From the NCBI GenBank assembly GCA_031290985.1, contig JARLJW010000008.1, positions 1 through 64,000 of the forward strand: a stretch of DNA of 64,000 nucleotides. Reading direction: 5' to 3'. This DNA comes from Verrucomicrobiia bacterium. Lineage in GTDB: Bacteria > Verrucomicrobiota > Verrucomicrobiia > Limisphaerales > UBA11358. The position numbers were made by a program, and so were the translations under genes. Under the pieces are notes generated by a model, which was not told the origin of the DNA, did no database searches, and saw only the letters and a program-made list of their open reading frames with translations. Below, piece after piece: positions 18,939-29,404 of this stretch. The stretch's first letter is position 1. Each line of letters opens with the position of its first letter.

Positions 18939-18984
18939 TCAAAGCCATCCAACATCACGCCGGATTTGACCACCGCCGCCACGT

Positions 18985-21903
18985 TCAATTCCTCCAAACC
19001 CAATCCCCCGATCTCACATCCTCCTGACCGGATTGATTGAGGCCCACCATCCCCCCGTCATCGGTTTCATTCCAGCCGATCGAATACAGCAAAAAACTCC
19101 CCGCATCCATCCGGAGATATTTCAATGGCTGCCCGCCGATGATGTCATGCGGCGGAATCGCGATGAATCCCGGCACCAGCACACCGGGTGATTCCGGGTA
19201 TACCCCCTGTTTCAGCCGGTACCGCTCCAAGGCACAAGCCACCTGCCCTTCCCAAACTCTGGCCTGATAGCAGGCGGTGGTCGCAATGGCTTTGGAATAG
19301 ATTGTAGCCACCTTGGCGGCGAAAAAGTAATAAGGCCGGAACCTGTCACTGACGGCATCCAGGTCGCTCTGGCATTCGGCAATTTTGCCGGGCAGGAAAA
19401 CGTTCTGACCGGCATCCCAGCTTGCCGCCTCTTTTTGGTGGATGGCGGATATGAAGACCAGATTTTTGTAAAGCCAGCCGCGTGGCGCCCAATCAAATTC
19501 CCCGGGGCGTAACATCTTGGATGTTGAATATTGCTCAACCGCATAAATGTGGATTTGTATGTCCTCTTTAAGCGCTTCAACGAGATCTGGAGCCAGGTTG
19601 ACCTTCGCGAGCTGCGCTTCCAATGCGGCCAGTTGCGGCTCGCGCCAGGCATGAAGCCTGATTCCATCCGCGATGGCATCTGTATAAAGCCCGGCCACAG
19701 CCACATTGATCATCGCCGCCACCAGAGTCATTGGCTTGCGGGCGGGGGCCGCTTCCAGCAGGCGTCGCATGTCATTCAGCAGCGTGAGTTCAGCCAGCGC
19801 CTTTTCCGGCCGGCCCAACAGCAGTTCACACTGCGCACGTTGGGCCAGCACCTGCGCCACCGCCCGCACATTGACATAATTGGGGATCGGCATCTGATAC
19901 GGAGTTGAATAATCACCGTCCATGCGCGCATAGGGACGTTTCAGCGCCTCCCGGATCAGGTCAAAATCGCCCTGAAATGTGTCCGACCACGCCAGATAAT
20001 CCGCCGCCGGCGCCGCATCCATGACCACCTGAAAGCGGTTTGCCCCCGCCGGTTTCACGTACAGCGGAGGCGGTCCCGGATGCGTTGAACCATTGGGATA
20101 TAAGTCCGCAAATAATGCGGTCAATTCCCCGGCCGACGGCGTTTGGTCCGAGCAAAGGGTGACTTGCACCGGCTGGACCCGGCTTGACGCCCCGGCCAGC
20201 ACCGCCATCCCCTGCGAACCGACCAGGTTACCTCCGATAGCCTGCTCCAACCGGGCAGTCAGCGCCTCCCGCTCCCCGGCCGGGATGTAAATGGAACGTG
20301 CCCCCTTGCTTTTCGGCGTGATTTTGGCGATGCCAGTCTCCGGAATATAATCCAGTTGCAGGTCGTTCTGGTTGAGGATGGCCAGCAGCGCCTCTCCGGC
20401 GGCGATATTTTGCCAGTTAAGCGACAATTGCGGTTCGATTTTGTAGTGCCCGTCCACGTCCGGCTGGCCATAACCGATCCTCGGGTCGAATATGAAATTA
20501 AGCCCCGCCTGCCGCGCCAGATTTTCCACGGCCGTGGTCAGCGGAACATCATTGAATTGAATCAATGGTATGCTTTCATTGACATCGTTGGTGTCGGCTG
20601 GCCACGGAAAATCCCGCGCCAGTGAAATTTCAGCCGGCGGAATTACTGTCCGCGGTTCCTGTACCGTGATGACTCCCGTTCTGGTGTTCCGGTCGTAAAC
20701 CAACTGCAGGCCGTAATTGTCCAGCAGCGCCAGCAGGGCGTCCCGCGCTGAGATGTTTTCCCAGCGGAGGGAAAGCTCGGGCTCCTTTTTGAATTGTCCA
20801 TCCTTGTCCCGCCTGCCATAGCCGATTGTCGGATCCATTGAAAATTGGATGCCCGCCTGCCGCGCCAGATTGGTGATCACCACCGTAAGCGTCATGTCAC
20901 TGAACTGCATCAGCGGTATCACCACATCATTGGTTGAAGCCGGCCAGATGGATGCCTCGTCCGCCGGGTGTTTGATCAGACGCTTCAGGGTGATACGGGA
21001 GATGCCTGTCTTGGGATCGTCAATCAACTGGAGATCGTAATTGTCCAAGACCGCCAGCAAAGCCTGCCGCGCGCTGATATTTTCCCAGCGGAGGTTCAAC
21101 TCCGGTTCCCGCTTGAGCCTTCCATATTCGTCTGCTTGCCCGTAACCGATCTTCGGGTCCAGCATGTAATTGATGTCCGCCTGACGCGCCAGATTCTCAA
21201 TCGCCGTGGTGATGGGCACATCGCCGAACTGGATCAGCGGAATACGCGCCTCGTTGCCCGCAGCCGGCAAAGTTTTTGCCGCGTTGGACACCGCACGGCG
21301 CGGCTCATTTTCCCAGAAAGCGGCCGGTCCTTGGGAAATATAGCGCAGCAGCATCCCGCCCTTGTTTCCATCCGTGACCGGATTGTTTGGGTGCGTGGTT
21401 GGCACGAACGTCACCTCTGCCAGGGTCACGGAGTTGGAAAATTCGCGGCCAAAATCGGCCAGATTCATCCGGACCGACGGCTCATCGGGCCGTGCGGTTC
21501 CTGCTCTCCGTTTCACGAACCAGTCCGCCATGTGGGAGGCCTTGAAAAAATTCTGGTCGTCCGGCACCGGGGGCGGGATGCACGCCTTCCAATCGACCGC
21601 TTCCCCCCTGGCTTCCAGTTCGCTTTTACATTGCTCCCACGCGCGCTTGCCCCGCCAGTCTTCTTCCAGGTAAAAAACCGCCACCAGCAGCAGCACAATA
21701 CAAACCGGAACCCAAACAATGAAGTGATACGGAATGGATCTGTGCGTCTCCGGAACCTTGTGTCTTGGCGGCAAATCAGAGTGTGGGATGGGTGGCGGCT
21801 TGGGAACGCTCTTCTGGCTGGACGGGTCCAATGGCGTGTGGTCTAGCGCGCAAATGACGGCATCGTCAGGGTACTCTGCCCCGCAATATGGACATTTCTT
21901 CAT
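18985..21903 (-). CDS. Large membrane-anchored protein with N-terminal zinc ribbon, one TM and three ~100-aa secretin/TonB N-terminal (STN)-like repeats
   Basis: MKKCPYCGAEYPDDAVICALDH; TM VCIVLLLVAVFYL; three IPLxQFxDxxxTxxxxNLARQAxxxxxxDPxIGYG...LxWxNIxAxxALLAxL...LQL repeats. Confidence 0.8.
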   Translation of the reverse strand: MKKCPYCGAEYPDDAVICALDHTPLDPSSQKSVPKPPPIPHSDLPPRHKVPETHRSIPYHFIVWVPVCIVLLLVAVFYLEEDWRGKRAWEQCKSELEARGEAVDWKACIPPPVPDDQNFFKASHMADWFVKRRAGTARPDEPSVRMNLADFGREFSNSVTLAEVTFVPTTHPNNPVTDGNKGGMLLRYISQGPAAFWENEPRRAVSNAAKTLPAAGNEARIPLIQFGDVPITTAIENLARQADINYMLDPKIGYGQADEYGRLKREPELNLRWENISARQALLAVLDNYDLQLIDDPKTGISRITLKRLIKHPADEASIWPASTNDVVIPLMQFSDMTLTVVITNLARQAGIQFSMDPTIGYGRRDKDGQFKKEPELSLRWENISARDALLALLDNYGLQLVYDRNTRTGVITVQEPRTVIPPAEISLARDFPWPADTNDVNESIPLIQFNDVPLTTAVENLARQAGLNFIFDPRIGYGQPDVDGHYKIEPQLSLNWQNIAAGEALLAILNQNDLQLDYIPETGIAKITPKSKGARSIYIPAGEREALTARLEQAIGGNLVGSQGMAVLAGASSRVQPVQVTLCSDQTPSAGELTALFADLYPNGSTHPGPPPLYVKPAGANRFQVVMDAAPAADYLAWSDTFQGDFDLIREALKRPYARMDGDYSTPYQMPIPNYVNVRAVAQVLAQRAQCELLLGRPEKALAELTLLNDMRRLLEAAPARKPMTLVAAMINVAVAGLYTDAIADGIRLHAWREPQLAALEAQLAKVNLAPDLVEALKEDIQIHIYAVEQYSTSKMLRPGEFDWAPRGWLYKNLVFISAIHQKEAASWDAGQNVFLPGKIAECQSDLDAVSDRFRPYYFFAAKVATIYSKAIATTACYQARVWEGQVACALERYRLKQGVYPESPGVLVPGFIAIPPHDIIGGQPLKYLRMDAGSFLLYSIGWNETDDGGMVGLNQSGQEDVRSGDWVWRN

Positions 21904-22035
21904 AGGCTGTTGCGTGCGCCCGCCGCCTGCGGTATCCAATGGTCTTTAATTCCGTTTGAACGTCAATCCGAATGCATTGACCGCTGTGAACCATCCTGCC
22001 GCCGATCCCGCTTCGTCAACAACCGCAATATCAGC

Positions 22036-23406
22036 TCAAACAAACTTTCCCGGATTCAGGATGCCGTGCGGGTCGAGCGCGGCTTTGACGACGCGGTGGA
22101 GTTCGCGTGATTCTGGCGAAACGGCCTGGGGCCACCAACGTTTCTTAGCCAGGCCGATGCCGTGTTCGCCGGTGATGCTGCCGCCGCTGGCGATGACCCA
22201 ACTGAAGAGATCATCCAGACACTTCTTGGAACGCGCCTTCGCGCCGGGCTGCGTATAATCCACCATGACGTTGGTGTGGATATTGCCGTCGCCCGCGTGG
22301 CCGAAGCAGGCGAGTTGCAGGCCGTGCTTTTTCTGCAATTGCGCGGCGAACTTGAACAGCGCCTCCAGTTTGCCGCGCGGCACCACGACGTCCTCGTTCA
22401 GCTTGGTCAGGCCGGTGTCGCGGAGGGCGTAGGAAAATTCGCGGCGGATCTGCCAGACGGCTTCGCACTGTTCGGCGCCGAAACCGCGCTCGACGAACAG
22501 CGGTTTTTGTTTGCGCACAATTTTTTCCACGGCGGCGATCTCCGGGCGGACGGAATTTTCCTGGCCGTCCAGTTCCACGATGAGGTGCGCCTTGCAACCG
22601 AGCAATCGCTTGCTCTTGGTCCGCTTGGCGGCGGCGGCCAGCGTGAATTCATCTGCCAGTTCCGCCGCGCACGGCAGAAAGCCGGCGGCAAAAATGGATT
22701 GCAACGCCCGCACGGCGGCGCTCATGGAGGAAAAACCCACGGCCAAATTCGCGCGGAACGGCGGCAGCGGAATCAGCTTCAGCGTCGCCCCGGTGATGAC
22801 GCCGAGCAGGCCTTCCGAGCCGACGAAGAGCCGGTGCAGATCGAAGCCGGTCTTGTTTTTGTGCGTACGCCCGCCGAGCTTCACGATGTCGCCGTTGGTG
22901 AGCACGACCTCGAGGCCGAGGACATAATCACGCGTGACGCCGTATTTCAGGCAGCGCGGCCCGCCGGCGTTGGTGGCGATGTTGCCGCCAAGCGAATTGT
23001 TGGCGCGGCTCGCCGGATCAGGCGGATAAAAAAGTTTCTGGCGCTCGACCCTGGCCTGAAATTCCGCCGTGTTCACGGCGGGCTGGACGACGGCGACGAA
23101 ATCCTTCGCATTGATCTCCAGAATTTTCCCCATGCGCTCGGTCGAAAGCGCGATGCCGCCGTGCATCGGCACGCAGCCTCCGACATAGCCATGACCCGCG
23201 CCGCGCGGCGTGACGGGTATCTTGTGCTGGCTCGCAAACCGCAGGATCTTCGAGACGGATTGCGCGGAACGCGGCAAGGCGACGGCGTCCGGCTGGTGGA
23301 CGGCGAACCATTTGTCGCCGGCGTACTTGGCGAGCGTGGCGGGCTGGAGAAAAATTTCGCCGGGCAGTTTCTTTTTGAGCTGGTGGAGCTGACGGGAAAA
23401 ATTCAT
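22036..23406 (-). CDS. FAD-binding oxidase, GlcD-like
   Basis: VTPRGAGHGYVGG, NNSLGGNIATNAGGPRCLKYGVTRDYVLGLEVVL, CFGHAGDGNIHTNVM, GEHGIGLAKK. Confidence 0.9.
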   Translation of the reverse strand: MNFSRQLHQLKKKLPGEIFLQPATLAKYAGDKWFAVHQPDAVALPRSAQSVSKILRFASQHKIPVTPRGAGHGYVGGCVPMHGGIALSTERMGKILEINAKDFVAVVQPAVNTAEFQARVERQKLFYPPDPASRANNSLGGNIATNAGGPRCLKYGVTRDYVLGLEVVLTNGDIVKLGGRTHKNKTGFDLHRLFVGSEGLLGVITGATLKLIPLPPFRANLAVGFSSMSAAVRALQSIFAAGFLPCAAELADEFTLAAAAKRTKSKRLLGCKAHLIVELDGQENSVRPEIAAVEKIVRKQKPLFVERGFGAEQCEAVWQIRREFSYALRDTGLTKLNEDVVVPRGKLEALFKFAAQLQKKHGLQLACFGHAGDGNIHTNVMVDYTQPGAKARSKKCLDDLFSWVIASGGSITGEHGIGLAKKRWWPQAVSPESRELHRVVKAALDPHGILNPGKFV

Positions 23407-23615
23407 TCGACGGGCGCGTCCAGAAATTCTTTGGCATCACCGGCTTCCTCATCCGGCACTTCAATCCGCAGCAGGGTGGCCGTGGAACTGCCGCCGAGCC
23501 AGCCGGCGGCCATTTCATTGGCGATGAAGGGATGAAAGCCCGCGGCCTCCAGCCGTGAGCGGGTCAGTTCCGCCTCGGCGAGGTTGAAATTGGTGGTGAT
23601 GGTCACGAGGTTCAT
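23403..23615 (-). CDS. DUF2007-like putative signal transducing protein
   Basis: NLAEAELTRSRLEAAGFHPFIANE...LLRIEVPDEEAGDAKEFL; 4-bp overlaps with neighbours. Confidence 0.75.
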   Translation of the reverse strand: MNLVTITTNFNLAEAELTRSRLEAAGFHPFIANEMAAGWLGGSSTATLLRIEVPDEEAGDAKEFLDAPVE

Positions 23616-24628
23616 TTGGCGGCTCCATTGCGGGCTTCGGCGAACACCAGCACGCCGGCACCGGTTTGCACGGTGCTTTGAACTTGCGCATCGATCTGCT
23701 GGCCAATGTGCGGCTGGCCGTTATTGACGATGACCATCGTGCCGTCCGGCAGATAGCCGATGCCCTGCCCCTTGTCCCGGCCTTCGCGCACGATCTTGAT
23801 GTGGACAACCTCGCCCGGAATCATCGCCGCCTTCATCAGGTGCGCGATTTCATGGAAGTTCACGCACTGGACACTTTGCAGCCCGGCCACCTTGGCCAGA
23901 TTGGAGTCATTGGTGAACAGCTTGGCGTTGAGGTTGCGCGCCAGGCGCACCAGCTTGGCGTCCACGCCCTTTTCCTCGGGAAAATCACCGTCATGGATCC
24001 GCACCTCGATCTTGGTGTTGTGCTGGAGCCGGTTCAACATCTCGAAACCGCGCCGGCCGCGCGCGCGTTTGATGTCCTCGGCGGAATCGGCAATCTGCTG
24101 GAGTTCCAGCAGCACGAACCGGGGCACGACGACCAGGCCCTCGACCAGCCGCGCCTCGATCAAATCAGCGATGCGACCGTCGATGATGACGCTGGTGTCC
24201 AGCAACAGCAGGTTGTCCGGCTTGTTCTGGGGCGAAAAGCGGACGTAAGGGATGATGAGCGAAAAATCCTCCTTGTTGCTGCGCATGGCCAGCACCATGC
24301 CGATGTAGCCGAACCCCAGGAACAGGGCGAGGCGGATGAGCTGGCGCGTGTTCCCCTCGCCGTCACCAAACAGCCCGGAGTGATCCACCAGCAGGGCGAC
24401 CAGCCAGCCGAGAAAAAGCCCGAACGTCGTGGCGGAAAAGGCGCGCAGCGAAAACCCCTTCAACATTTCGTCCACGGCGATGAGCAGGCCGCCGAAACCG
24501 AAGCCGATCATCATTCCTAATATTCCCGCATGTGACTGGTTGACATAGTCTTGCGCCTGACTGAGGGCGTAGCCGCCCAAGATGCAAAGGCCGAGAAACA
24601 GGATGCGGATGGACCAAAGTGGTGTCAT
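23612..24628 (-). CDS. PIN/TRAM domain membrane protein (YacL-like)
   Basis: TM N-term; LLDTSVIIDGRIADL PIN; C-terminal TRAM (GEVVHIKIVREGRDKGQGIGYLPDGTMVIVNNG). Confidence 0.9.
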   Translation of the reverse strand: MTPLWSIRILFLGLCILGGYALSQAQDYVNQSHAGILGMMIGFGFGGLLIAVDEMLKGFSLRAFSATTFGLFLGWLVALLVDHSGLFGDGEGNTRQLIRLALFLGFGYIGMVLAMRSNKEDFSLIIPYVRFSPQNKPDNLLLLDTSVIIDGRIADLIEARLVEGLVVVPRFVLLELQQIADSAEDIKRARGRRGFEMLNRLQHNTKIEVRIHDGDFPEEKGVDAKLVRLARNLNAKLFTNDSNLAKVAGLQSVQCVNFHEIAHLMKAAMIPGEVVHIKIVREGRDKGQGIGYLPDGTMVIVNNGQPHIGQQIDAQVQSTVQTGAGVLVFAEARNGAAK

Positions 24629-25597
24629 TTATTTGCGTGACTTTCCCGGGACGGCGTTGGTGGTCGGTGTTTTATGCGACCACAATATGCCCCAAAGTCC
24701 TGCGCGATTCAAGTTGCTCGTGGTGATGGCGAGATTGGCGGCGATGTTCTGCACGTTCGTGGCGAGTTCCTGATTTTGCAGCACGGTGCCGGCCAGGCCC
24801 TTCCCGGCCTGCACATCCGTTGATATCTGCTTCCAGGTGATGGTCATTTCATCGATGTTCTTCGTGGCCTCGGCAATATTCACGCTGTTGGTGGCGAGAA
24901 TGCCCTGGGCCGAATCGCCGAGCTGATTCAACTGGCCGGAGAAACGGACCAGGTTGCTGACCGCAAAGCTGACCTGCTGTCCGTTCGTGGCGAGGAGCAC
25001 GTTGATCTGGTCAACCGCGCTCACCGCCTGCACGGTAAACGCCCGCATGTTGGTCAGCGCCACACCAAAGCTGGAGAGCGTCTGGGCATTCAAAACCTGC
25101 GCGCGCAGATCGGTGACGGAGTCGTCGAGTTTTTTGGCCGTCTCATCCATGCGTTTGATGAAGCCGGCCGCGCCGCGGGCGACCTCCTGCAGGTCGAACG
25201 GCTCCTGGCATTCCACCTGGTCGCCATCCGCAAGTGTGCTGCCCTGGTTCGCCGTGGGAATCACGGAGACATATTGGTCGCCCAGGAAACCGGCCTGCTC
25301 GATCACAAAACGGGCGTCGTGATAGACCGGATATTCTTTGTAGATCTGCAACTGGATGTAGACGCTCTTGCCGTCCGGCGCCAGTTTGATCTCCTTGACC
25401 GCCCCGATCTGCACGCCGGAGAGCAACACGGTCGCACGCTCCTTCAGGCCGCCGACATTCACCGCATGCATCTTGAGCGTGATGGTGCCGCGAAAGGCGC
25501 TGGTGCCCTTGCTAAACTGCACCACGATCACCGCCAGCAGCACCAGCGCAAACAGGACAAACAGTCCGACTTTGATTTCCAAGCGCGATTTATTCAT
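24629..25597 (-). CDS. mlaD: MlaD family (MCE domain) protein
   Basis: N-terminal TM, MCE domain VNVGGLKERATVLLSGVQIGAVKEIKL; downstream of MlaF/MlaE genes. Confidence 0.85.
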   Translation of the reverse strand: MNKSRLEIKVGLFVLFALVLLAVIVVQFSKGTSAFRGTITLKMHAVNVGGLKERATVLLSGVQIGAVKEIKLAPDGKSVYIQLQIYKEYPVYHDARFVIEQAGFLGDQYVSVIPTANQGSTLADGDQVECQEPFDLQEVARGAAGFIKRMDETAKKLDDSVTDLRAQVLNAQTLSSFGVALTNMRAFTVQAVSAVDQINVLLATNGQQVSFAVSNLVRFSGQLNQLGDSAQGILATNSVNIAEATKNIDEMTITWKQISTDVQAGKGLAGTVLQNQELATNVQNIAANLAITTSNLNRAGLWGILWSHKTPTTNAVPGKSRK

Positions 25598-25600
25598 GGT

Positions 25601-26347
25601 TCAAAATAAAATTTCCTGCGGATCGGCCACGCCGTCGACAAATTGCCGCACGACCGGATCCTGCGAGCCAAAAAACTCCTCGGGCGTGCCGTGCGCATAC
25701 ATCTTTTTCTCATGCAGCAGCATCACGTGGTTGCCCACGCGCCGCGCGCTGCGCATGTCATGCGTGACGACCACCGTGGTGACGTTAAAATGATCGCGCA
25801 CGCGGATGATCAACTTGTCGATGCTGTCCGAGACGATCGGGTCCAGGCCGGTCGTCGGTTCATCATACAGGATGATCTGCGGCTCGTAAACGATGGCCCG
25901 GGCCAGGCCCACACGCTTGCGCATGCCGCCGGACAATTCGGCCGGCTTTTTCTTTTCCGTGCCGGGCAGATCCACAACTTCCAGCGCCTTGGCCACCCGC
26001 GTGCAGATCTCCCCGGCCGTGTATTTGCCCTTGCGCTCCAGCGGAAACGCCACGTTCTCGGCCACGGTCATCGAATCGAAGAGCGCCGCGCCCTGGAAAA
26101 CCATGCCGAATTTTTCACGCACCCGCAGCAACTGGCGCTCGGTCATGCGGGAGATGTTTTCGCCGTCCACCAGCACGTCCCCGCTGTCCGGCTGGAGCAG
26201 GCCGATGAGATGTTTCAACAAAACGCTCTTGCCGCCACCGCTGCGCCCGATGATGACCACGGATTCGCCGGTTTCGATGCGCAGATCCACGCCGTCCAGG
26301 ATCAACTGCGGGCCAAAGCTCTTTTTCAATGCGCGCGTCTCGATCAT
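25601..26347 (-). CDS. mlaF: ABC transporter ATP-binding protein (MlaF-like)
   Basis: GRSGGGKSVLLKHL Walker A, LSGGMRKRVGLARAI signature, IILYDEPTTGLDPI; ATGA overlap. Confidence 0.92.
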   Translation of the reverse strand: MIETRALKKSFGPQLILDGVDLRIETGESVVIIGRSGGGKSVLLKHLIGLLQPDSGDVLVDGENISRMTERQLLRVREKFGMVFQGAALFDSMTVAENVAFPLERKGKYTAGEICTRVAKALEVVDLPGTEKKKPAELSGGMRKRVGLARAIVYEPQIILYDEPTTGLDPIVSDSIDKLIIRVRDHFNVTTVVVTHDMRSARRVGNHVMLLHEKKMYAHGTPEEFFGSQDPVVRQFVDGVADPQEILF

Positions 26348-27129
26348 ATGCCCAGGATGACGCAGATCTGTTCGAGCGTGAGCGTCAGGAAAAAGTTGGT
26401 GACGAGGATGGTGATGGACGCATAGACCACCGCCTCGGTGGTGGCGCGCCCGACGCCCTCCGCGCCATTCACACACGAAAGCCCCTTGTAACAGCCGATG
26501 AGCGCGATGATGCCCCCGTACACGACGGATTTGATGAGGCCGATCATCACGTCGGAATTATGCGAGTATTTGAGCATGTTGTACCACGCGTACGCCGGAT
26601 CGATACCCAGCAGGCCCACCCCCACAAAGTAGCTGGCGATGATGCCGATGCTCATGGATTCAATGGTGAGCAGCGGCAGCGCGATGTTCGCCGCGATCAG
26701 GCGCGGCACCACAAGGTAATCAATCGGATGCGTCGCCAGCGTGCGCAAGGCGTCGATCTGTTCCGTCACGCGCATGGTGCCCAGCTCCGCGGCGATGGCC
26801 GCGCCCACCCGGCCCGCCACCATCAGCGCCGTCAGCACGGGGCCGAGTTCGCTGCACATCGAGACGCTCACCACCGCCAGCGTGGCGGTGTCCATCTTGA
26901 CCTTGTGGAACTGGAAATATGTCTGCGCCGCAAGCACCATGCCGGTGAAGGCGCCAGTGACCAGCACGACCGACTGCGATTTGACGCCGATAAAATAAAC
27001 CTGGTAGATGAGGTCGCGCCGGGAAAACTTGAACGTGAGGCAGGAGGCGATGGCGTCGCGCGACAACAGGGCGATGCGGCCCAAGCCAATGAGCCATTCG
27101 CCGATCCAGGTGCGCATTAAAAAATCCAT
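26344..27129 (-). CDS. mlaE: MlaE family ABC permease
   Basis: VVLVTGAFTGMVLAAQTYFQF, VAGRVGAAIAAELGTMRVTEQIDAL. Confidence 0.92.
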   Translation of the reverse strand: MDFLMRTWIGEWLIGLGRIALLSRDAIASCLTFKFSRRDLIYQVYFIGVKSQSVVLVTGAFTGMVLAAQTYFQFHKVKMDTATLAVVSVSMCSELGPVLTALMVAGRVGAAIAAELGTMRVTEQIDALRTLATHPIDYLVVPRLIAANIALPLLTIESMSIGIIASYFVGVGLLGIDPAYAWYNMLKYSHNSDVMIGLIKSVVYGGIIALIGCYKGLSCVNGAEGVGRATTEAVVYASITILVTNFFLTLTLEQICVILGI

Positions 27130-27381
27130 CGCGGATGAAAGCTAACAAAGGCCTCCGCATTTTGCCAGCGCGGGAAACGAAAATGTCTTGGCCGAAGTCC
27201 GCCATTTTTAAGCGACCCGTTTGGAACCGGCCCCGCGGTGATAAACGGCGGCAGGGTCGCAGCGCGGCCCCGCCCGCCCGCCGGGAACGAAGTAGAACAA
27301 ACGTTGGCCCCCGGATTGGCTTGCGTTTTGGTCGCGCAGGAATTCTAATTCTGCTTCACCGACACATAAAAGTTACAATCA

Positions 27382-27398
27382 TTGTTTAACGCAAACGA
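27382..27398 (+). promoter_or_regulatory. Partly palindromic sequence TTGTTTAACGCAAACGA upstream of fucI; possible operator
   Basis: GTTT/AAAC half-sites in the AT-rich leader of 27415-29199. Confidence 0.25.
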
Positions 27399-27414
27399 TT
27401 ATTTTTATAAAAAT

Positions 27415-29199
27415 ATGAAACTCTCCGTCTTCAACGGTTCCCTCCCCAAGATCGGCATCCGGCCCACGATCGACGGCCGCCTCGGCGGCGTCCGCGAGTC
27501 GCTCGAAAAGCAAACGATGGACATGGCGAAGTCCGCCGCAAAACTGATTTCGGCCAGCCTGCGCTATCCGAACGGCCAGCCGGTCGAATGCGTGATTGCC
27601 GACACGTGCATCGGCGGCGTGGCCGAAGCCTCGGCCTGCGCGGAGAAATTTGCCCGGGAAAATGTCGGCGCGTCGCTCACGGTCACGCCCTGCTGGTGCT
27701 ACGGCAGCGAGACGATGGACATGAATGCGTCCATCCCCAAGGCCGTGTGGGGTTTCAACGGCACGGAACGGCCCGGCGCGGTGTATCTGGCGGCGGTGCT
27801 GGCCGGGCACACGCAGAAGGGCATTCCGGCGTTCAGCATCTACGGGCGCGAGGTCCAGGATGGCGGCGACAAGTCCATCCCCGCCGATGTGCAGGAAAAA
27901 ATCCTCCGATTCGCCCGCGCCGGCCTCGCCGTTGCGCTGATGCGCGGCAAATCTTATCTGGGCATGGGCGGCGTCTCGATGGGCATTGCCGGCTCGATCG
28001 TGGACCAGCCGTTCTTTGAAGAGTACCTGGGGATGCGCGTCGAGACGATCGACATGACGGAATTCCTGCGCCGCATGGACAAGGGCATTTACGATCAGGA
28101 CGAATATAAAAAGGCGCTGGCTTGGGTTAAGCAGAACTGTCCGGAAGGCAAGGATTACAATTCGGCCAAAACCAAGCGCTCCCGCAAACAGCTCAACAGC
28201 GAATGGGAAAAATCCGTGAAGATGGCGCTCATCGCGCGCGATTTGATGGTCGGCAACCCCAAGCTCGCCAAGATGGGTTTTGGCGAGGAGGCGCACGGCC
28301 ATAACGCCATCGCGTCCGGTTTTCAAGGCCAGCGCCAATGGACGGATTACCAGCCGAACGGCGATTTCCTGGAAGCCATCCTCAACACGTCGTTCGACTG
28401 GAACGGCATCCGCGCGCCGTACATTGTGGCGACGGAAAATGACTGCCTCAACGGAACTTCGATGCTGTTCGGCCACCTGCTCACGAACACGGCGCAGATT
28501 TTTGCCGATGTGCGGACGTATTGGAGCGCGGATTCCGTGAAGCGCGTTTCCGGCCACACGCTTGCCGGCCACGCATCGGGCGGCATCCTGCACCTCATCA
28601 ATTCCGGATCGGCGACGCTTGACGGCACGGGCCAGCAATCGCTCAACGGCCAGCCGGTGATGAAACCATTCTGGGAAATCACGGGGGCCGAGGCGAAGAA
28701 ATGCCTGGCGGCGACGTCGTGGCATCCGTCCATCACGGAATATTTCCCCGGCGGCGGCTGGAGCTCGCGGTTCCTCTCGCGCGGCGGCATGCCGGTGACG
28801 ATGTGCCGTTTGAATCTCGTCAAGGGCCTCGGCGCGGCGTTGCAGATCGCGGAAGGCTGGACGGTGGATCTGCCGGAAAAAGTCCATGACACGCTCGACC
28901 AGCGCACGAACCCGACCTGGCCGACGACGTGGTTTGCGCCGCGGCTCACCGGCCATGGCGCGTTCCGCGATGTCTATTCCGTGATGAACAACTGGGGGGC
29001 GAACCATGGCGCCATCAGCTACGGCCACATCGGCGCGGACCTGATTTCATTGGCCTCCATGCTGCGTATCCCGGTCTACATGCACAACGTGGCGAACGAC
29101 CAGGTTTTCCGCCCGAGCGCCTGGGCGGCGTTCGGCACGCAATGTCTGGAAAGCGCCGACTACCGCGCGTGCGCCAACTTCGGGCCGCTGTACGCGTAA
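27415..29199 (+). CDS. fucI: L-fucose isomerase
   Basis: [57 protein letters not shown]. Confidence 0.95.
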   Translation: MKLSVFNGSLPKIGIRPTIDGRLGGVRESLEKQTMDMAKSAAKLISASLRYPNGQPVECVIADTCIGGVAEASACAEKFARENVGASLTVTPCWCYGSETMDMNASIPKAVWGFNGTERPGAVYLAAVLAGHTQKGIPAFSIYGREVQDGGDKSIPADVQEKILRFARAGLAVALMRGKSYLGMGGVSMGIAGSIVDQPFFEEYLGMRVETIDMTEFLRRMDKGIYDQDEYKKALAWVKQNCPEGKDYNSAKTKRSRKQLNSEWEKSVKMALIARDLMVGNPKLAKMGFGEEAHGHNAIASGFQGQRQWTDYQPNGDFLEAILNTSFDWNGIRAPYIVATENDCLNGTSMLFGHLLTNTAQIFADVRTYWSADSVKRVSGHTLAGHASGGILHLINSGSATLDGTGQQSLNGQPVMKPFWEITGAEAKKCLAATSWHPSITEYFPGGGWSSRFLSRGGMPVTMCRLNLVKGLGAALQIAEGWTVDLPEKVHDTLDQRTNPTWPTTWFAPRLTGHGAFRDVYSVMNNWGANHGAISYGHIGADLISLASMLRIPVYMHNVANDQVFRPSAWAAFGTQCLESADYRACANFGPLYA

Positions 29200-29280
29200 A
29201 TACTTCGCTGGCGGTGGGCATGGTCGCAGCGCGACAAACTCCACCAGCCAGCTTTGCAATCGGGCACCCCTCACCTTAAC

Positions 29281-29303
29281 CCTCTCCCCTCCGAGGGGCG
29301 AGG
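29281..29303. repeat. REP-like imperfect hairpin CCTCTCCCC-TCCGA-GGGGCGAGG
   Basis: 8/9 paired arms, flanked by caccttaaccctctcccc text. Confidence 0.5.
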
Positions 29304-29404
29304 GAACTGCGTTGGGTAGACGGGAACGCACGACCAGGAGTTGCGCAGCGATTTTTGATCTTTGCTACAGAGCAGCTGGACAACCTGCCCACCACCGGTA
29401 TCGC

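Noticed and set aside
22162-23535. 457-aa plus-strand ORF
   Set aside because: Antisense shadow of the GlcD-like gene.
27379-29028. 549-aa minus-strand ORF
   Set aside because: Antisense shadow of fucI.
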